DNA from: DATBGO01 sp963695645
Lineage (GTDB): Bacteria; Actinomycetota; Actinomycetes; Streptosporangiales; Streptosporangiaceae
Assembly (NCBI GenBank): GCA_963695645.1
Contig: CAVOHC010000017.1
Location: forward strand, 310,001 to 374,000
Direction of reading: 5' to 3'
Length of the DNA: 64,000 nt
Positions 19,210-28,892 of this stretch are shown piece after piece; position 1 is the first letter of the stretch; each line of letters starts with the position of its first letter. The translations under genes and the position numbers were made by a program. The notes beneath the pieces were generated by a model. That model saw only the letters and a list, made by a program, of their open reading frames with translations. It ran no database searches and was not told the origin of the DNA.

Positions 19210-20006
19210 GCCGCGGCCTCGCGGACGTGCTGGTCGTCCTGCGCGGTGGCGGCGACTTGGCCACCGGCGCCGCCTGGCGGCTCAAGCGAGCCGGATTCGG
19301 CGTCCTGGTCTGTGAGCTGGCCGCGCCGCTCACCGTCCGGCGCAGCGTCTCCTTTTCCACCGCGGTCAGCGACGGCTCGGTGACCGTCGAAGGAATCAGG
19401 GCGGTTCGCGCGCCCCTGGCCGAGGCGGCCAGGCTGGCCCGGTCCGATCTGGTGCCGGTCGTGATCTCGCCGGCACTCCCGCCGCTCGGCGCGGACGCGG
19501 TGGTCGACGCCCGGATGGCCAAGCGGCTGCTCGACACGACCATCGGCGACGCGCCGCTGGTGGTGGCCCTCGGCCCCGGTTTCACCGCGGGCCGGGACTG
19601 TCACGCGGTCGTCGAGACCATGCGCGGCCCACAGCTCGGCCGGGTCTTCTGGACCGGCTCGGCCGCACCCAACACCGGGACGCCCGGTGTGATCGGCGGC
19701 CGCGGCGCCGAGCGGGTGCTGCGGGCCCCGGCGGCCGGGACGATACGATGGCGGGCCCGCCTCGGCGACGTGGTCGAAGCCGATGCCCTGCTCGGGACCG
19801 TGGACGGCGCTGAGGTGCGGGCTCCGTTCGCCGGCCTGGTCCGTGGCCTGGTCGCCGCTCAGACGGCGGTCCCGGTCGGCCTCAAGATCGGCGACGTGGA
19901 CCCCCGGGCCGACACCGACTGGCAGCAGATCTCGGACAAGGCGCTGGCCATCGGCGGCGGCGTCCTCGAAGCCATCCTGACCTGGCTGCACGGGGCCAGA
20001 CGGTAG
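19206..20006 (+). CDS. yqeB: YqeB/EF2563-family selenium-dependent molybdenum hydroxylase system protein
   Basis: 266 aa starting at GTG that overlaps the xdhC stop. GGGDLATGAAWRL at the N-terminus, a central VVALGPGFTAGRDCHAVVETMRG and the C-terminal lipoyl-like segment (APAAGTIRWRARLGDVV, APFAGLVRGL) match the EF2563/YqeB family. That family marks molybdenum hydroxylases thought to carry a labile selenium cofactor and is found beside XdhD-type genes in E. coli and clostridia. Its biochemical role is not settled. It ends 15 bp from the convergent MMPL gene. No selD or other selenium gene is in the window. Confidence 0.82.
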   Translation: MSRGLADVLVVLRGGGDLATGAAWRLKRAGFGVLVCELAAPLTVRRSVSFSTAVSDGSVTVEGIRAVRAPLAEAARLARSDLVPVVISPALPPLGADAVVDARMAKRLLDTTIGDAPLVVALGPGFTAGRDCHAVVETMRGPQLGRVFWTGSAAPNTGTPGVIGGRGAERVLRAPAAGTIRWRARLGDVVEADALLGTVDGAEVRAPFAGLVRGLVAAQTAVPVGLKIGDVDPRADTDWQQISDKALAIGGGVLEAILTWLHGARR

Positions 20007-20021
20007 ACCGCGGAGCCGGCC

Positions 20022-22265
20022 TCAGCGACGCGCCGGGGCCCGCCGCTGCGCATCAGCTGCGGGCACGTCTGTCCGCGGCCGGTCGGCGTGGCCGGGCCAC
20101 CAGGCGAGATGCCCGATCAGCGCGGTGAGGCTGGGGGTGAAGAACATCGCCATGACGAACGCGGCGAGCGCGATGCCGCAGGAGACCGCGAAACCGAGCT
20201 GGGACAGGATCGAGTTGCCGGCCAGCGTCAGCGAGGCGAACGTCCCGGCCAGGATCACCCCGGCCGCCCCGATGGTGGGGCCGGTATGCCGCAGTGCCAG
20301 CGCCGCGGCGTCGCGCGGGTTGCTGCCCGCTCTCGCCTCCTCCCGCAGCCGCGTGATCATCAGGATGTTGTAGTCGGTGCCCAGGGCCACCACGAACAGG
20401 TACATGTAGACGGGCAGCAGGAACACCAGGCCCGCCTCGCCGCGCAGGCCCTGGAACACCAGCACGCTGGCGCCCAGGGTCGCGCCGAAACCGAGCCCGA
20501 CCGATGCCATCAGGTACCAGGGCGCAACGAGGCTGCGCAGGACCAGCGCGAGGATCAGCAAGATGATGACGGCGGCGACGGGGAATACGACAGCGTAGTC
20601 GTGGTTGACCGCCCGCTGGATGTCGGCGAAGACCGAGGTCGTCCCGCCGACCAGGGCATAGGTGCCCGGTGGCGCAGCGGCGTGGGCACCAGTCCGCAGC
20701 GGCCCCTTCATCGCGGCGACCGCGGCCGTGGACATCGGGTCGTGGGTCAGGGTGACGGTGTAGTCGGCGGTCGCCTTATCGGCACTGAGCTTCGGCGGCG
20801 CGACAGCTCCCACGCCGTCCAGGGTCTTCAGCCTCGCGCCGTAGGCCGCGAGCTGCGCAGTGGTCAGCGGCTGACCAGACCTGGACTGCAGGAATACGTC
20901 GGTCGGGTCGGTCGCGCCGGGCGGCAGTCCCCTTTCGAGCGTCTTCAGGGCCGTCTGCGACTCGGCGTTGTTCGGGATGCCCGCCGAGGACAGGTCGAAC
21001 GTCGGGTGATAGCTGAACGCGCCGACCGTCAGGCCGGCCAGCACCAGGCCGGACACGGCGGCGAACCGCGCCGGATGGCGGCCGAGCGAGCGGCCGATCG
21101 CGGCGAACCTGGCCGCCTCGGGCTCTTTCTTCCAGGCCTTCGACGGCCAGAACACACGGGTTCCGAGCAGCGAGACCACCGCGGGGACCAGCGTCAGCCC
21201 GGCGATCAGCGTGGTGGCCACGGCGATGGCCAGCGCCGGCCCGATCGCCCGCAGCACGCTCAGGGTGGACAGGGTCAGCGCGAGGAACGCCACGATGACC
21301 ACGCCCGCGGCCGAGGCGATCGCCTCGCCGACCCGGGTGACGGCGGTGACCATGGCCTGCTTGGCGTCCTCGCCGGCCCGCAGCCGTTCCCGGTAACGGA
21401 AGATCAGGAACAGGATGTAGTCGGTGCCGATGCCGAACAGCACGACGATCAGGATCGTCGAGATCGAGCTGTCGGTGTTGAGGGTGAAAGCCTTGTTGAC
21501 GTCGCTGACCAGGCCGGTCGCGACCTGCGAGACGAGCGCGATCAGGATCAGCGGCAGCAGCGCGATGATCGGGCTCCGGAAGATCACCAAGAGCAGGATG
21601 AGGATCAGCGCGAACGTGGCGACCAGGACGATCTGATCGGCCCGGTTGCTGGATTGCTGGCTATCCAGGACCTGGGCCGCCGACCCGGTCACCCCCTCGG
21701 TCAGGCCGGTCCCGGTCACCAGCGGCTTGATGTCGCTGCGCAGCTGCTTGACCGCATCGCCGGCGGCGGTGCCCGAGCCATTCAGCACCTTGTTCGGCAT
21801 TGCCACCATGGCCGTCTGCACCAGGCGGTTCGGCGACGCCGGGCCGGCGGTGATCCCGTCGATGTTAGGGATCTGCCGGGCACGCAGCGCCGTCGCGATC
21901 CGCTCCACCTTGGCCGAGTCGGCACTGGTCAGCTTCGCGCCGTCGGCCCGCGCGAAAACGATGATGGCCGCCGCGCTGGTCACGTCGCCAGTCTGCGGGA
22001 ACGCCCTGCTCTGCAGGTCCGCAGCCCGGATCGACTCGTAGCTCTTGGGCAGGAAGCTGCTCTCATTGGTCGTCGTGGGCAGGCCCGGCGACGTCGCGAT
22101 CACCGCCACCGCGGCCACGATCCACAGCGCGATCACCCGCCATGGGTGGCGCACCACGGCGCGTCCGAGCCAGGCGAAGACCCCGCGTCCCGCGGTCCCC
22201 GGCGCGCCGCCGCGCACCGTGCGGTCCTGCCCGGTAGCCGTCCTGTGACCGTTGCTGCCGCTCAC
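20022..22265 (-). CDS. MMPL/RND-family membrane transporter
   Basis: 747 aa with the duplicated RND layout: a TM segment near residue 43, a large extracytoplasmic loop, five TM helices around 200-360, a second loop, and five more helices around 560-720. DYILFLIFRYRERLRAG and DYNILMITRLREEARAG are the paired MMPL signature segments. It starts at GTG with AAAGGA 7 nt upstream. MMPL proteins export lipids or hydrophobic molecules, so it does not obviously belong to purine breakdown and may be an unrelated gene caught between the operons. About 180 bp with no gene separates it from the Mo subunit gene at 22445. Confidence 0.9.
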   Translation of the reverse strand: MSGSNGHRTATGQDRTVRGGAPGTAGRGVFAWLGRAVVRHPWRVIALWIVAAVAVIATSPGLPTTTNESSFLPKSYESIRAADLQSRAFPQTGDVTSAAAIIVFARADGAKLTSADSAKVERIATALRARQIPNIDGITAGPASPNRLVQTAMVAMPNKVLNGSGTAAGDAVKQLRSDIKPLVTGTGLTEGVTGSAAQVLDSQQSSNRADQIVLVATFALILILLLVIFRSPIIALLPLILIALVSQVATGLVSDVNKAFTLNTDSSISTILIVVLFGIGTDYILFLIFRYRERLRAGEDAKQAMVTAVTRVGEAIASAAGVVIVAFLALTLSTLSVLRAIGPALAIAVATTLIAGLTLVPAVVSLLGTRVFWPSKAWKKEPEAARFAAIGRSLGRHPARFAAVSGLVLAGLTVGAFSYHPTFDLSSAGIPNNAESQTALKTLERGLPPGATDPTDVFLQSRSGQPLTTAQLAAYGARLKTLDGVGAVAPPKLSADKATADYTVTLTHDPMSTAAVAAMKGPLRTGAHAAAPPGTYALVGGTTSVFADIQRAVNHDYAVVFPVAAVIILLILALVLRSLVAPWYLMASVGLGFGATLGASVLVFQGLRGEAGLVFLLPVYMYLFVVALGTDYNILMITRLREEARAGSNPRDAAALALRHTGPTIGAAGVILAGTFASLTLAGNSILSQLGFAVSCGIALAAFVMAMFFTPSLTALIGHLAWWPGHADRPRTDVPAADAQRRAPARR

Positions 22266-22444
22266 GCCGTTTTCCTTTCGGATCAGATCGCCGCCCGCGT
22301 GCCCAGCGGGCGCCCCGTCGGTCCCCGCACCCGGAGCGCGTCACAACGCCCCGGTGGGCCAGACTGCACCAGCACCTGGGTACCGACTCCATCACATCAG
22401 TTGCCGCAGTCGCGCAAAAGCGAATTATGGCCGCCCGGCTCGCG

Positions 22445-24799
22445 TCAGGACGCGTCGGTCATCAGCTGCTGCTGTCCCATGCCGAGGCCCGCGACCTCGG
22501 GCACCGGGATCTGCCAGGGCGCAGCCGGGTTGGGCGGCCACTGGGCAGCTGCCGCCGCCCCGCGCAGGCCGACAATGTCGTCGGGACGCACCGGCGCCCG
22601 GTTCAGCGCCATCCCGGTCGCCGCCCTGATCGCCGCGACGACGGCGGCCGTGGCCACGATCGTGGCTGACTCGCCGATTCCCTTCACCCCGTACGGGACC
22701 CCTGGCTCGGGTTCCTCGACGAGCGCCGAGTTGATCGGCGGAACGTCCAGGATGGTCGGTATCAGGTAGTCGGTGAAGGACCCGTTCGCGATCCGCCCGT
22801 CGCGCAGCTGTATCTCTTCCATGACGGCCAGCCCGAGGCCCATGGCCGTGCCGCCCTCGATCTGGCCCGCCACGGCCGCCGGGTTGATCGCCCGGCCGAC
22901 GTCCTGGACGGCGTCGATCTGGACCACCCGGACCAGGCCGAGCTCGGTATCCACCTCCACGACGGCTCGCTCCGCGCCGAACACGAAGCTCACGTGGACG
23001 TCGCCCTGGCCGTCCGCATCGAAGCCCGTGGTGCGGCGGTGGTGATACACCTCGGTCCGCTCGACCGGCTGGTCCAGGAGGTCGACGAGGTCATCATGAC
23101 GGGGGTCGACGGGCCGGCCCGCGCGCTGCGACAGCTCCGCGATGACCGCCTGGCAGGCCTGCTGCACGGCGCCGCCCGCCATCATGGTCTGCCGCGAGGC
23201 TGACGTCGAGCCGGCCGAGCCGATCGTCGTGTCATGCGGGCGGAACCGCACCTCGCGGATCCCCAGCTCGGTCCGGGCGATCTGGGTCAGGACGGTCAGC
23301 ATGCCCTGCCCGCATTCCACCGCCGCCGTCTGGATCTGTGCCACCGGCCCGTCGGGCCCCACCGACAGCCGGACACTGGCCTGCGCCGAGTCATCGAACC
23401 CCTCGCTGTAGGCCACGTTCTTGTACCCGATGGCGTAGCCGATCCCGCGGCGCAGGCTCTCTCCCCGGCTGACGTTTCCAGCCCCGCCCGGATACCCGAT
23501 GGGGTCACGTCCGGCGGCCGGCTGGGCCGCCGGCACCGGCATGGCGGCCAGCGCGCCGATCATCTCGCGTACCGGCGCCGAGCCCCGGATGACCTGGCCG
23601 GTGGGCAGCACGGACCCGGTCCGCAGCGCGTTCCGGCGGCGCAGCTCGAGCGGATCGAGCTGCAGCGCCGCCGCCAGCTTGTCCATCTGCGCCTCGTGCC
23701 CGAAGCACACCTGCGGCGCGCCGAACCCGCGCATCGCGCCGCATGGCGGGTTGTTGGTGTAAACGACGGTGCCATCGATCAGCGCGTTCGGCACCTCGTA
23801 CGGCCCGGCGGCGAGGGTCGAGGCGTTGCCGACCACGGCAGGCGAGGACGAGCTGTACGCCCCGCCGTCCAGCAGCAGCCGGGCGTGCACGCTGACCAGC
23901 CTGCCGTCGCGGGTCGCGCCGTGCCGCAGCCACAGCCGGGACGGGTGCCGGTGCCGGTGGCCGCGGAAGGACTCCGCCCGCCCGTACTCCAGCTTCACCG
24001 GCCGCCCGGTGGCCAGGGCCAGCATGCAGGCGTGAATCTGCAGGTGAATGTCCTCGCGGGCCCCGAACGCGCCGCCCACCCCGGCCAGGGTGATCCGGAC
24101 CTGCTCCTCGGGCAGCGCGAGGCAGGCGGCGATCTGCTGCCGGTCGACGTGCAGCCACTGGGTGTTGACCTGCAGCTGCACGCCGCCGTCCGGCTCCGGG
24201 ATGGCCAGGCCGCCCTCCGGCCCGAGCGGCGCGTTGTCCTGCATGGCCGTCTCGTAATACCCCTCGACCCACACCTCGGCTGCCGCGTCCGGGTCGCCAT
24301 GGGAGATGTGGACGTGCCGGAGCACGTTGCCGAAGTCGTGCAGCTGCGGGGCATCCGGGCTCAGCGCCTCGGTCATGTCGAGCAGCGGCGGCAGCACTTC
24401 GTAGTCGACCGCCACCAGGGCGGCCGCGCGCCGGGCCAGCTCGGGATCGTCGGCGGCGACGACCGCCACCGGCTCGCCCGCGTACCTGACCCGATCCAGC
24501 GCGAGCGCAGGCTCGTCCGCGAATTCAAGCCCGAAGGTAGGCTTGCCGGGCACATCGGCGGCGGTCAGCACCGCGTGCACGCCGGGCAGCGCGAGCGCGG
24601 GGCCGGTATCGACCGAGACGATCCGCGCCGACGCGTGCGGGCTCCTGATGGTGGCGCCGTGCAGCATGCCGTCGGCCCACAGGTCGCTGGCGTACGTGAA
24701 CGCGCCGGCCGCCTTCGGGATGCCGTCCACCCGGGCTACTGACTCACCGACACCGCCCGCGACCCGCTCGCTGGCCGGCGCCGTGATGGTGACGCTCAC
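22445..24799 (-). CDS. Xanthine dehydrogenase molybdopterin-binding subunit
   Basis: 784 aa, the large subunit of a three-subunit Mo hydroxylase. AGVGGAFGAREDIHLQIH is the Mo-binding glycine-rich segment, PPCGAMRGFGAPQ the typical RGFG motif, and PYGVKGIGESA near the C-terminus carries the catalytic Glu. It starts at GTG 24799, overlapping the stop of the 2Fe-2S subunit (GTGA), with GGGAGG 7 nt upstream. With the two genes before it, it forms a standard alpha-beta-gamma xanthine dehydrogenase, and adenine deaminase directly upstream supplies its hypoxanthine. Confidence 0.9.
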   Translation of the reverse strand: MSVTITAPASERVAGGVGESVARVDGIPKAAGAFTYASDLWADGMLHGATIRSPHASARIVSVDTGPALALPGVHAVLTAADVPGKPTFGLEFADEPALALDRVRYAGEPVAVVAADDPELARRAAALVAVDYEVLPPLLDMTEALSPDAPQLHDFGNVLRHVHISHGDPDAAAEVWVEGYYETAMQDNAPLGPEGGLAIPEPDGGVQLQVNTQWLHVDRQQIAACLALPEEQVRITLAGVGGAFGAREDIHLQIHACMLALATGRPVKLEYGRAESFRGHRHRHPSRLWLRHGATRDGRLVSVHARLLLDGGAYSSSSPAVVGNASTLAAGPYEVPNALIDGTVVYTNNPPCGAMRGFGAPQVCFGHEAQMDKLAAALQLDPLELRRRNALRTGSVLPTGQVIRGSAPVREMIGALAAMPVPAAQPAAGRDPIGYPGGAGNVSRGESLRRGIGYAIGYKNVAYSEGFDDSAQASVRLSVGPDGPVAQIQTAAVECGQGMLTVLTQIARTELGIREVRFRPHDTTIGSAGSTSASRQTMMAGGAVQQACQAVIAELSQRAGRPVDPRHDDLVDLLDQPVERTEVYHHRRTTGFDADGQGDVHVSFVFGAERAVVEVDTELGLVRVVQIDAVQDVGRAINPAAVAGQIEGGTAMGLGLAVMEEIQLRDGRIANGSFTDYLIPTILDVPPINSALVEEPEPGVPYGVKGIGESATIVATAAVVAAIRAATGMALNRAPVRPDDIVGLRGAAAAAQWPPNPAAPWQIPVPEVAGLGMGQQQLMTDAS

Positions 24800-25269
24800 G
24801 TGGCCACCTCCCTGGCCCGGCTGGCCGCGAGGTGCACCCCGTCGATGATCTTCTGGTAGCCGGTACACCGGCACAGGTTGCCGGCCAGCGCCTCGCGCAC
24901 CATCTCGTCGGACGGATCGGGGTCCCGCTGCAGCAGGTCGGTCACCGCCACGATCAGCCCGGGGGTGCAGAACCCGCATTGCACCGCCCCGGCTTCGACA
25001 AACGCCCGCTGAACCAGGCCCGGCGAGCCCTCGTCACCGAGCGCCTCGATCGTGGTGACGTCCCCGCCGTCGGCCTGGGCCGCCAGCACCAGGCACGCGC
25101 ACACCACCTCGCCGTTCAGCCATACCGAGCACGAGCCGCATTCGCCCTGCTCGCAGGCGTTCTTGGTGCCCTGCAGGTGCAGCCCGTCGCGCAGGTAGCC
25201 GAGCAGGCTGGCGCCCGGCCAGCTGTCCGTCTCCCGCCACTGGCCGTTTACCCGGACCCGGATCAGCAT
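24796..25269 (-). CDS. Xanthine dehydrogenase 2Fe-2S subunit
   Basis: 157 aa, the usual size for the small subunit. Both clusters are complete: NACEQGECGSC plus a later Cys in VVCAC, then QCGFCTPG and GNLCRCTGYQKI. The first gives the ferredoxin-like proximal cluster and the second the four-helix cluster near the molybdenum site. It overlaps the FAD gene upstream by 7 nt and the Mo gene downstream by GTGA, so equal synthesis is likely. This intact pair contrasts with the erased clusters of the XdhD-like protein at 15381. Confidence 0.92.
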   Translation of the reverse strand: MLIRVRVNGQWRETDSWPGASLLGYLRDGLHLQGTKNACEQGECGSCSVWLNGEVVCACLVLAAQADGGDVTTIEALGDEGSPGLVQRAFVEAGAVQCGFCTPGLIVAVTDLLQRDPDPSDEMVREALAGNLCRCTGYQKIIDGVHLAASRAREVAT

Positions 25270-26156
25270 CCGATCACCTCACCTGCGTTAGCCGGCCGCC
25301 GGTCGGCCAGCGCCCACCGCAGCGCCCGGCGCGCCATGACCCCGCATCCGTGCTGCCGGTACGCCGCAGCCCCCCGCACGTCGTCGATGGGCGCCGCGGC
25401 GGCCTGGACCAGCTCGCCGAATTCCTCGATCGCCGGGTCCGCGAGCGGCGCCGCCGGGTCCTGCCACGCCCCGGCGTCAGCCAGCGCGCGGGCGACGAAC
25501 GCCTCGGCCGCCGGGGCCCGCACCACGGTGGGCGCGACCGAGCCGAGCGCGACCCGCACCCGCTGCGCGTCCTCGTCCAGCTGCAGGCACAGCCCGGCCA
25601 CGGCGATCACCATCGCGTTGCGGCTGCCGATCTTCGAGAACGACCCCGGGCCGCGCCGGACCGGCCAGCGCACGCCGAGGATGAGCTCGTCGCGCGCTAG
25701 CACCGTCCGCTTCACGCCGACCAGGAACGCGTCCCAGGGCACGGTGCGGGTGCCGCCGTCGGCCCGGCCGAGCACGATCTGCGCCTGGTAAGCGGCCAGG
25801 ACCGGGAGCGCGTCGCCCGCGGGCGACGCGGTGCCCAGGTTGCCGCCCACCGTCGCCCGGCGGCGGATCTGCGGGGATCCGACCGACCGGGACGCCTGCA
25901 CCAGCGGCGGGAAGTCGGTGAGCTCGCGTTCGATGCGGTCGTAGGTCACCCCCGCGCCGAGAAACAGGCGCCCATCCTCGCGCCGGATCTGCTGCAGCTC
26001 GGTGAGCCGGCTCACGTCCAGGAAGGCCTCGGGACGCAGCCGCCCGGAGTTCACCGCCACCATCAAGTCAGTGCCGCCCGCGATCGGTACCGCGGCCGGC
26101 CTGGCCGCTTTCATCGTGAGCGCCTCGTCGAGCGAGCGGGGCAGGAGCACGTCCAT
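25263..26156 (-). CDS. Xanthine dehydrogenase FAD-binding subunit
   Basis: 297 aa, normal length for this subunit. PIAGGTDLMVAVNSG near residue 25 and RRRATVGGNLGTASPAGD near residue 100 are the two FAD-contacting motifs of the CO dehydrogenase flavoprotein family. It passes electrons from the 2Fe-2S subunit to NAD or another acceptor. It starts 16 bp after the adenine deaminase stop and overlaps the 2Fe-2S gene. Confidence 0.9.
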   Translation of the reverse strand: MDVLLPRSLDEALTMKAARPAAVPIAGGTDLMVAVNSGRLRPEAFLDVSRLTELQQIRREDGRLFLGAGVTYDRIERELTDFPPLVQASRSVGSPQIRRRATVGGNLGTASPAGDALPVLAAYQAQIVLGRADGGTRTVPWDAFLVGVKRTVLARDELILGVRWPVRRGPGSFSKIGSRNAMVIAVAGLCLQLDEDAQRVRVALGSVAPTVVRAPAAEAFVARALADAGAWQDPAAPLADPAIEEFGELVQAAAAPIDDVRGAAAYRQHGCGVMARRALRWALADRRPANAGEVIGC

Positions 26157-26172
26157 GTCAGCCGCCCGCAGG

Positions 26173-27924
26173 TCAGGCCGGCAGCGGGACTGGCTCGAAC
26201 CTGACCGTGTCCACCAGTCCCCGGTCGGTGATCCGGAGCTCGGGTATCACGCTCAGGGCGAGGAAGGACATGGCCATGAACGGCGCCGGGTAGGTGGCTC
26301 CAAGATCAGCGTGGGCGGCCTCGTCGAGGCGGGCGGCGGCGGCGGCCACGTCCTCGAACGGCAGCTCCGACAGCAGGCCGGCCACCGGGCAGGGCAGCTC
26401 GGCCAGGACTCGCCCGTTCAGCACCGCGACCTGGCCGCCGCCGATCTCCTTCAGCCGGTTGGCGGCGAAAGCCATGTCGGCGTCGTCCACGCCGACGACG
26501 CCGAGGTTGTGCGCGTCGTGCGCGTGCGTGGAGGCGAGCGCGCCGCGCTGCAGCCCGAAGCCGGAGACGAAGCCGATCCCGATCCGGCCGGTCCCCTTGT
26601 GCCGCTCGATTACTGCGGCCTTGGCCAGGTCGCGGTCGGGGCGCGCGGTGGCGTCGCCATGGGAACGGCCGGGCTCGGCGATCAGCGCCCGGGTGGTCAA
26701 AGTGTCCGGCTCGACGCCGATCACGTGCACCCGGTCGCTCGCCGCGACCCGGAAGTCGGCCGCGGTCAGGGCCGGGATCCGGACGCTGTCAAGCATCCAG
26801 CGCGGGGCCGCCAGCTTGGGTATCGCCGTGGCCTGCCCGCCCGAGGCCACCAGCCGCCCGCGCTTCCAGACCATCGAGGGCCGGAAATCCTCGAGCGCGG
26901 GCACCGCGACGATGTCGGCCAGGTACCCGGGCGCGATCGCGCCGATATCGTGGCGCCGATGCCAGCGTGCGGTGTGCAGGGTGGCCATGACGATCGCATC
27001 CACCGGATCGCAGCCCAGATCGATCGCCTTGCGGACGACGTCGTCGATGTGACCGTCCCGGAGCAGCTGGTCGGGTTCCCGGTCGTCGGTGCAGAGCATG
27101 GTGTTACGCGGCCCGTGCTCCAGCACTATCGGCAGCAGCGCGGCCAGATTCCGGGCCGCCGCGCCTTCCCTGATCATGATCCACATGCCCAGGCGCCGCT
27201 TCTCCAGGGCTTCGGCGGCATCCGTGCATTCGTGGTCGCTGCCGATCCCGGCCGCGAGATAGGCGTTGAGCGCGGGGCCGGACAGGCCCGGGGCATGCCC
27301 GTCCAGGTGACCTCCGGCCGCGGTCACCGCCCGGAGCTTGGCCAGCATGGCCGGGTCACCCGCCACGACGGCCGGGAAGTCCATCACCTCGGCCAGCCCG
27401 ATGACGTCGGACCGCTCGGCGACGAAGGCGCGGATCTCGTCCGCCGTCACGGTGGCGCCGCTGGACTCGAAGCGGCTGGCGGGAACGCAGGAGGGCACCA
27501 TGACGTAGTAGTCGAGGGGTACCTGGCCGGCCGAGTCCAGCAGCGCCCGCACCCCGCGCAGCCCGAACACGTTCGCCACCTCGTGCGGGTCGATGAAGAC
27601 GGTCGTCGTGCCGTGCGGCAGCACCGCCCGGGCGAACTCGTCGACCATCAGTTTCGTCGATTCGATATGCATGTGCCCGTCGAGCAGGCCAGGGACCAGG
27701 ACCTGCCCGGCCACGTTCACCTCCTGGGCCCCGCGGTAGGAGCCGAGGCCGGCCACCTGCTCGCCGCAGATCGCGACGTCTGCCTCGAAAACCTCGCCGG
27801 TGAACACCGACAGCACCCGGCCGCCCTTCAGGACCAGGTCAGCGGGCGTATCGCCGCGTGCCACGGCCAGCAGCCGCTGGGTGTGCCCGGTGGACGTGCG
27901 ACCCGCTGCCTGGTCGGTTGTCAT
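26173..27924 (-). CDS. ade: Adenine deaminase
   Basis: 583 aa, the usual size for bacterial Ade (amidohydrolase superfamily). Metal-binding DGHMHIEST near residue 92, GHLDGHAPGLSG, SDHECT, CTDDREPDQLL, and the C-terminal-domain motif STHAHDAHNLGVVG are all present. It converts adenine to hypoxanthine and ammonia. Its ATG overlaps the permease stop (ATGA) and it precedes xanthine dehydrogenase, so import, deamination and oxidation of purines are encoded in order. Confidence 0.93.
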   Translation of the reverse strand: MTTDQAAGRTSTGHTQRLLAVARGDTPADLVLKGGRVLSVFTGEVFEADVAICGEQVAGLGSYRGAQEVNVAGQVLVPGLLDGHMHIESTKLMVDEFARAVLPHGTTTVFIDPHEVANVFGLRGVRALLDSAGQVPLDYYVMVPSCVPASRFESSGATVTADEIRAFVAERSDVIGLAEVMDFPAVVAGDPAMLAKLRAVTAAGGHLDGHAPGLSGPALNAYLAAGIGSDHECTDAAEALEKRRLGMWIMIREGAAARNLAALLPIVLEHGPRNTMLCTDDREPDQLLRDGHIDDVVRKAIDLGCDPVDAIVMATLHTARWHRRHDIGAIAPGYLADIVAVPALEDFRPSMVWKRGRLVASGGQATAIPKLAAPRWMLDSVRIPALTAADFRVAASDRVHVIGVEPDTLTTRALIAEPGRSHGDATARPDRDLAKAAVIERHKGTGRIGIGFVSGFGLQRGALASTHAHDAHNLGVVGVDDADMAFAANRLKEIGGGQVAVLNGRVLAELPCPVAGLLSELPFEDVAAAAARLDEAAHADLGATYPAPFMAMSFLALSVIPELRITDRGLVDTVRFEPVPLPA

Positions 27925-28892
27925 GATTCCTCCCGCACGTAGGGCACCCCGAGCGCGGCGGGCGTCCCCAGCCGCCGCCGGACCGAGCCCACCGAGACGA
28001 AGACCAGCGCGACCACCGTCATCAGGTACGGCAGGGCCGACCAGAACTCCGATGGGATGGCGGTGACGCCGCGTGCTTGCAGATCAAATCCGAAGCTGGT
28101 GAACGCGCCGAACAGGTACGCCCCGAGGATCAGCAGTTCCGGCCGCCAGAACGCGAAGATGACGAGCGCGATCGCGATCCATCCGGCTCCGGCGGTGATT
28201 CCGTCGATCCAGTTGGTCGCGATCTCCAGGGTGAACAGCGCGCCGCCGATCCCGGCCAGCGCACCGCCCACCAGGGTGTGAATGTAGCGGTATCTGGTCA
28301 CGTTGATACCCATGGCGTCGGCTGACCGCGGCGACTCGCCCACCGAACGCAGGTACAGCCCGGCTCGCGTGCGGTACAGGTAGACAACCGCGCCGGCCAC
28401 CAGCAGCCAGGACAGATAGACCATCGCGCTCTGGTGGAACAGGATCGGCCCGATTACGGGCAGGTTCGCCAGGCCGGCCACGTTCAGCGAGCTGAACTGG
28501 TGCTTGCCTGCCTTGGCGCCCAGGTTGTTGGACTCGGCCAGGTAGGACGACAGCCCGATGACCCCGGCGAAGATCGTGAGGGCCAGCCCGGAGACGATCT
28601 GGTTCGCCCGCAGCGTTATGGTCATGAACGCGTGGATAAGCGCCATGGCGATCCCGGCGACCATGGCGACTCCGACGGCGACCAGCAGGACCAGCCCGGT
28701 TGGCCCGTGCAAACTCTGCGACACCCAGAACGCCGTCACCGCGCCCATCAGCATCATGCCCTCGACGCCCAGGTTGAGGACGCCGGAGCGCTCGGCGAAC
28801 AACTCTCCGATTCCGGCGAACACCAGCGGGGTCCCGTACAGGATCGCCGACATGATGATCGAGATCGTGATGTTGTCGTTGATGGCGCTCAT
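27921..28892 (-). CDS. ABC purine/nucleoside transporter permease (second)
   Basis: 323 aa with 8-9 predicted TM helices of the BPD_transp_2 family. GVLNLGVEGMMLMGA near residue 38 is the characteristic segment of YufQ/BmpE-like nucleoside permeases. It starts at ATG 28892, overlapping the stop of the first permease. With the partner permease, the two-domain ATPase and the BMP-type lipoprotein it makes a complete nucleoside- or purine-base-type importer. Confidence 0.9.
   Translation of the reverse strand: MSAINDNITISIIMSAILYGTPLVFAGIGELFAERSGVLNLGVEGMMLMGAVTAFWVSQSLHGPTGLVLLVAVGVAMVAGIAMALIHAFMTITLRANQIVSGLALTIFAGVIGLSSYLAESNNLGAKAGKHQFSSLNVAGLANLPVIGPILFHQSAMVYLSWLLVAGAVVYLYRTRAGLYLRSVGESPRSADAMGINVTRYRYIHTLVGGALAGIGGALFTLEIATNWIDGITAGAGWIAIALVIFAFWRPELLILGAYLFGAFTSFGFDLQARGVTAIPSEFWSALPYLMTVVALVFVSVGSVRRRLGTPAALGVPYVREES

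Noticed and set aside
11663..24799. Selenocysteine in the Mo subunits
   Set aside because: No in-frame UGA occurs within the three large subunits. Selenium, if any, would be a labile cofactor.
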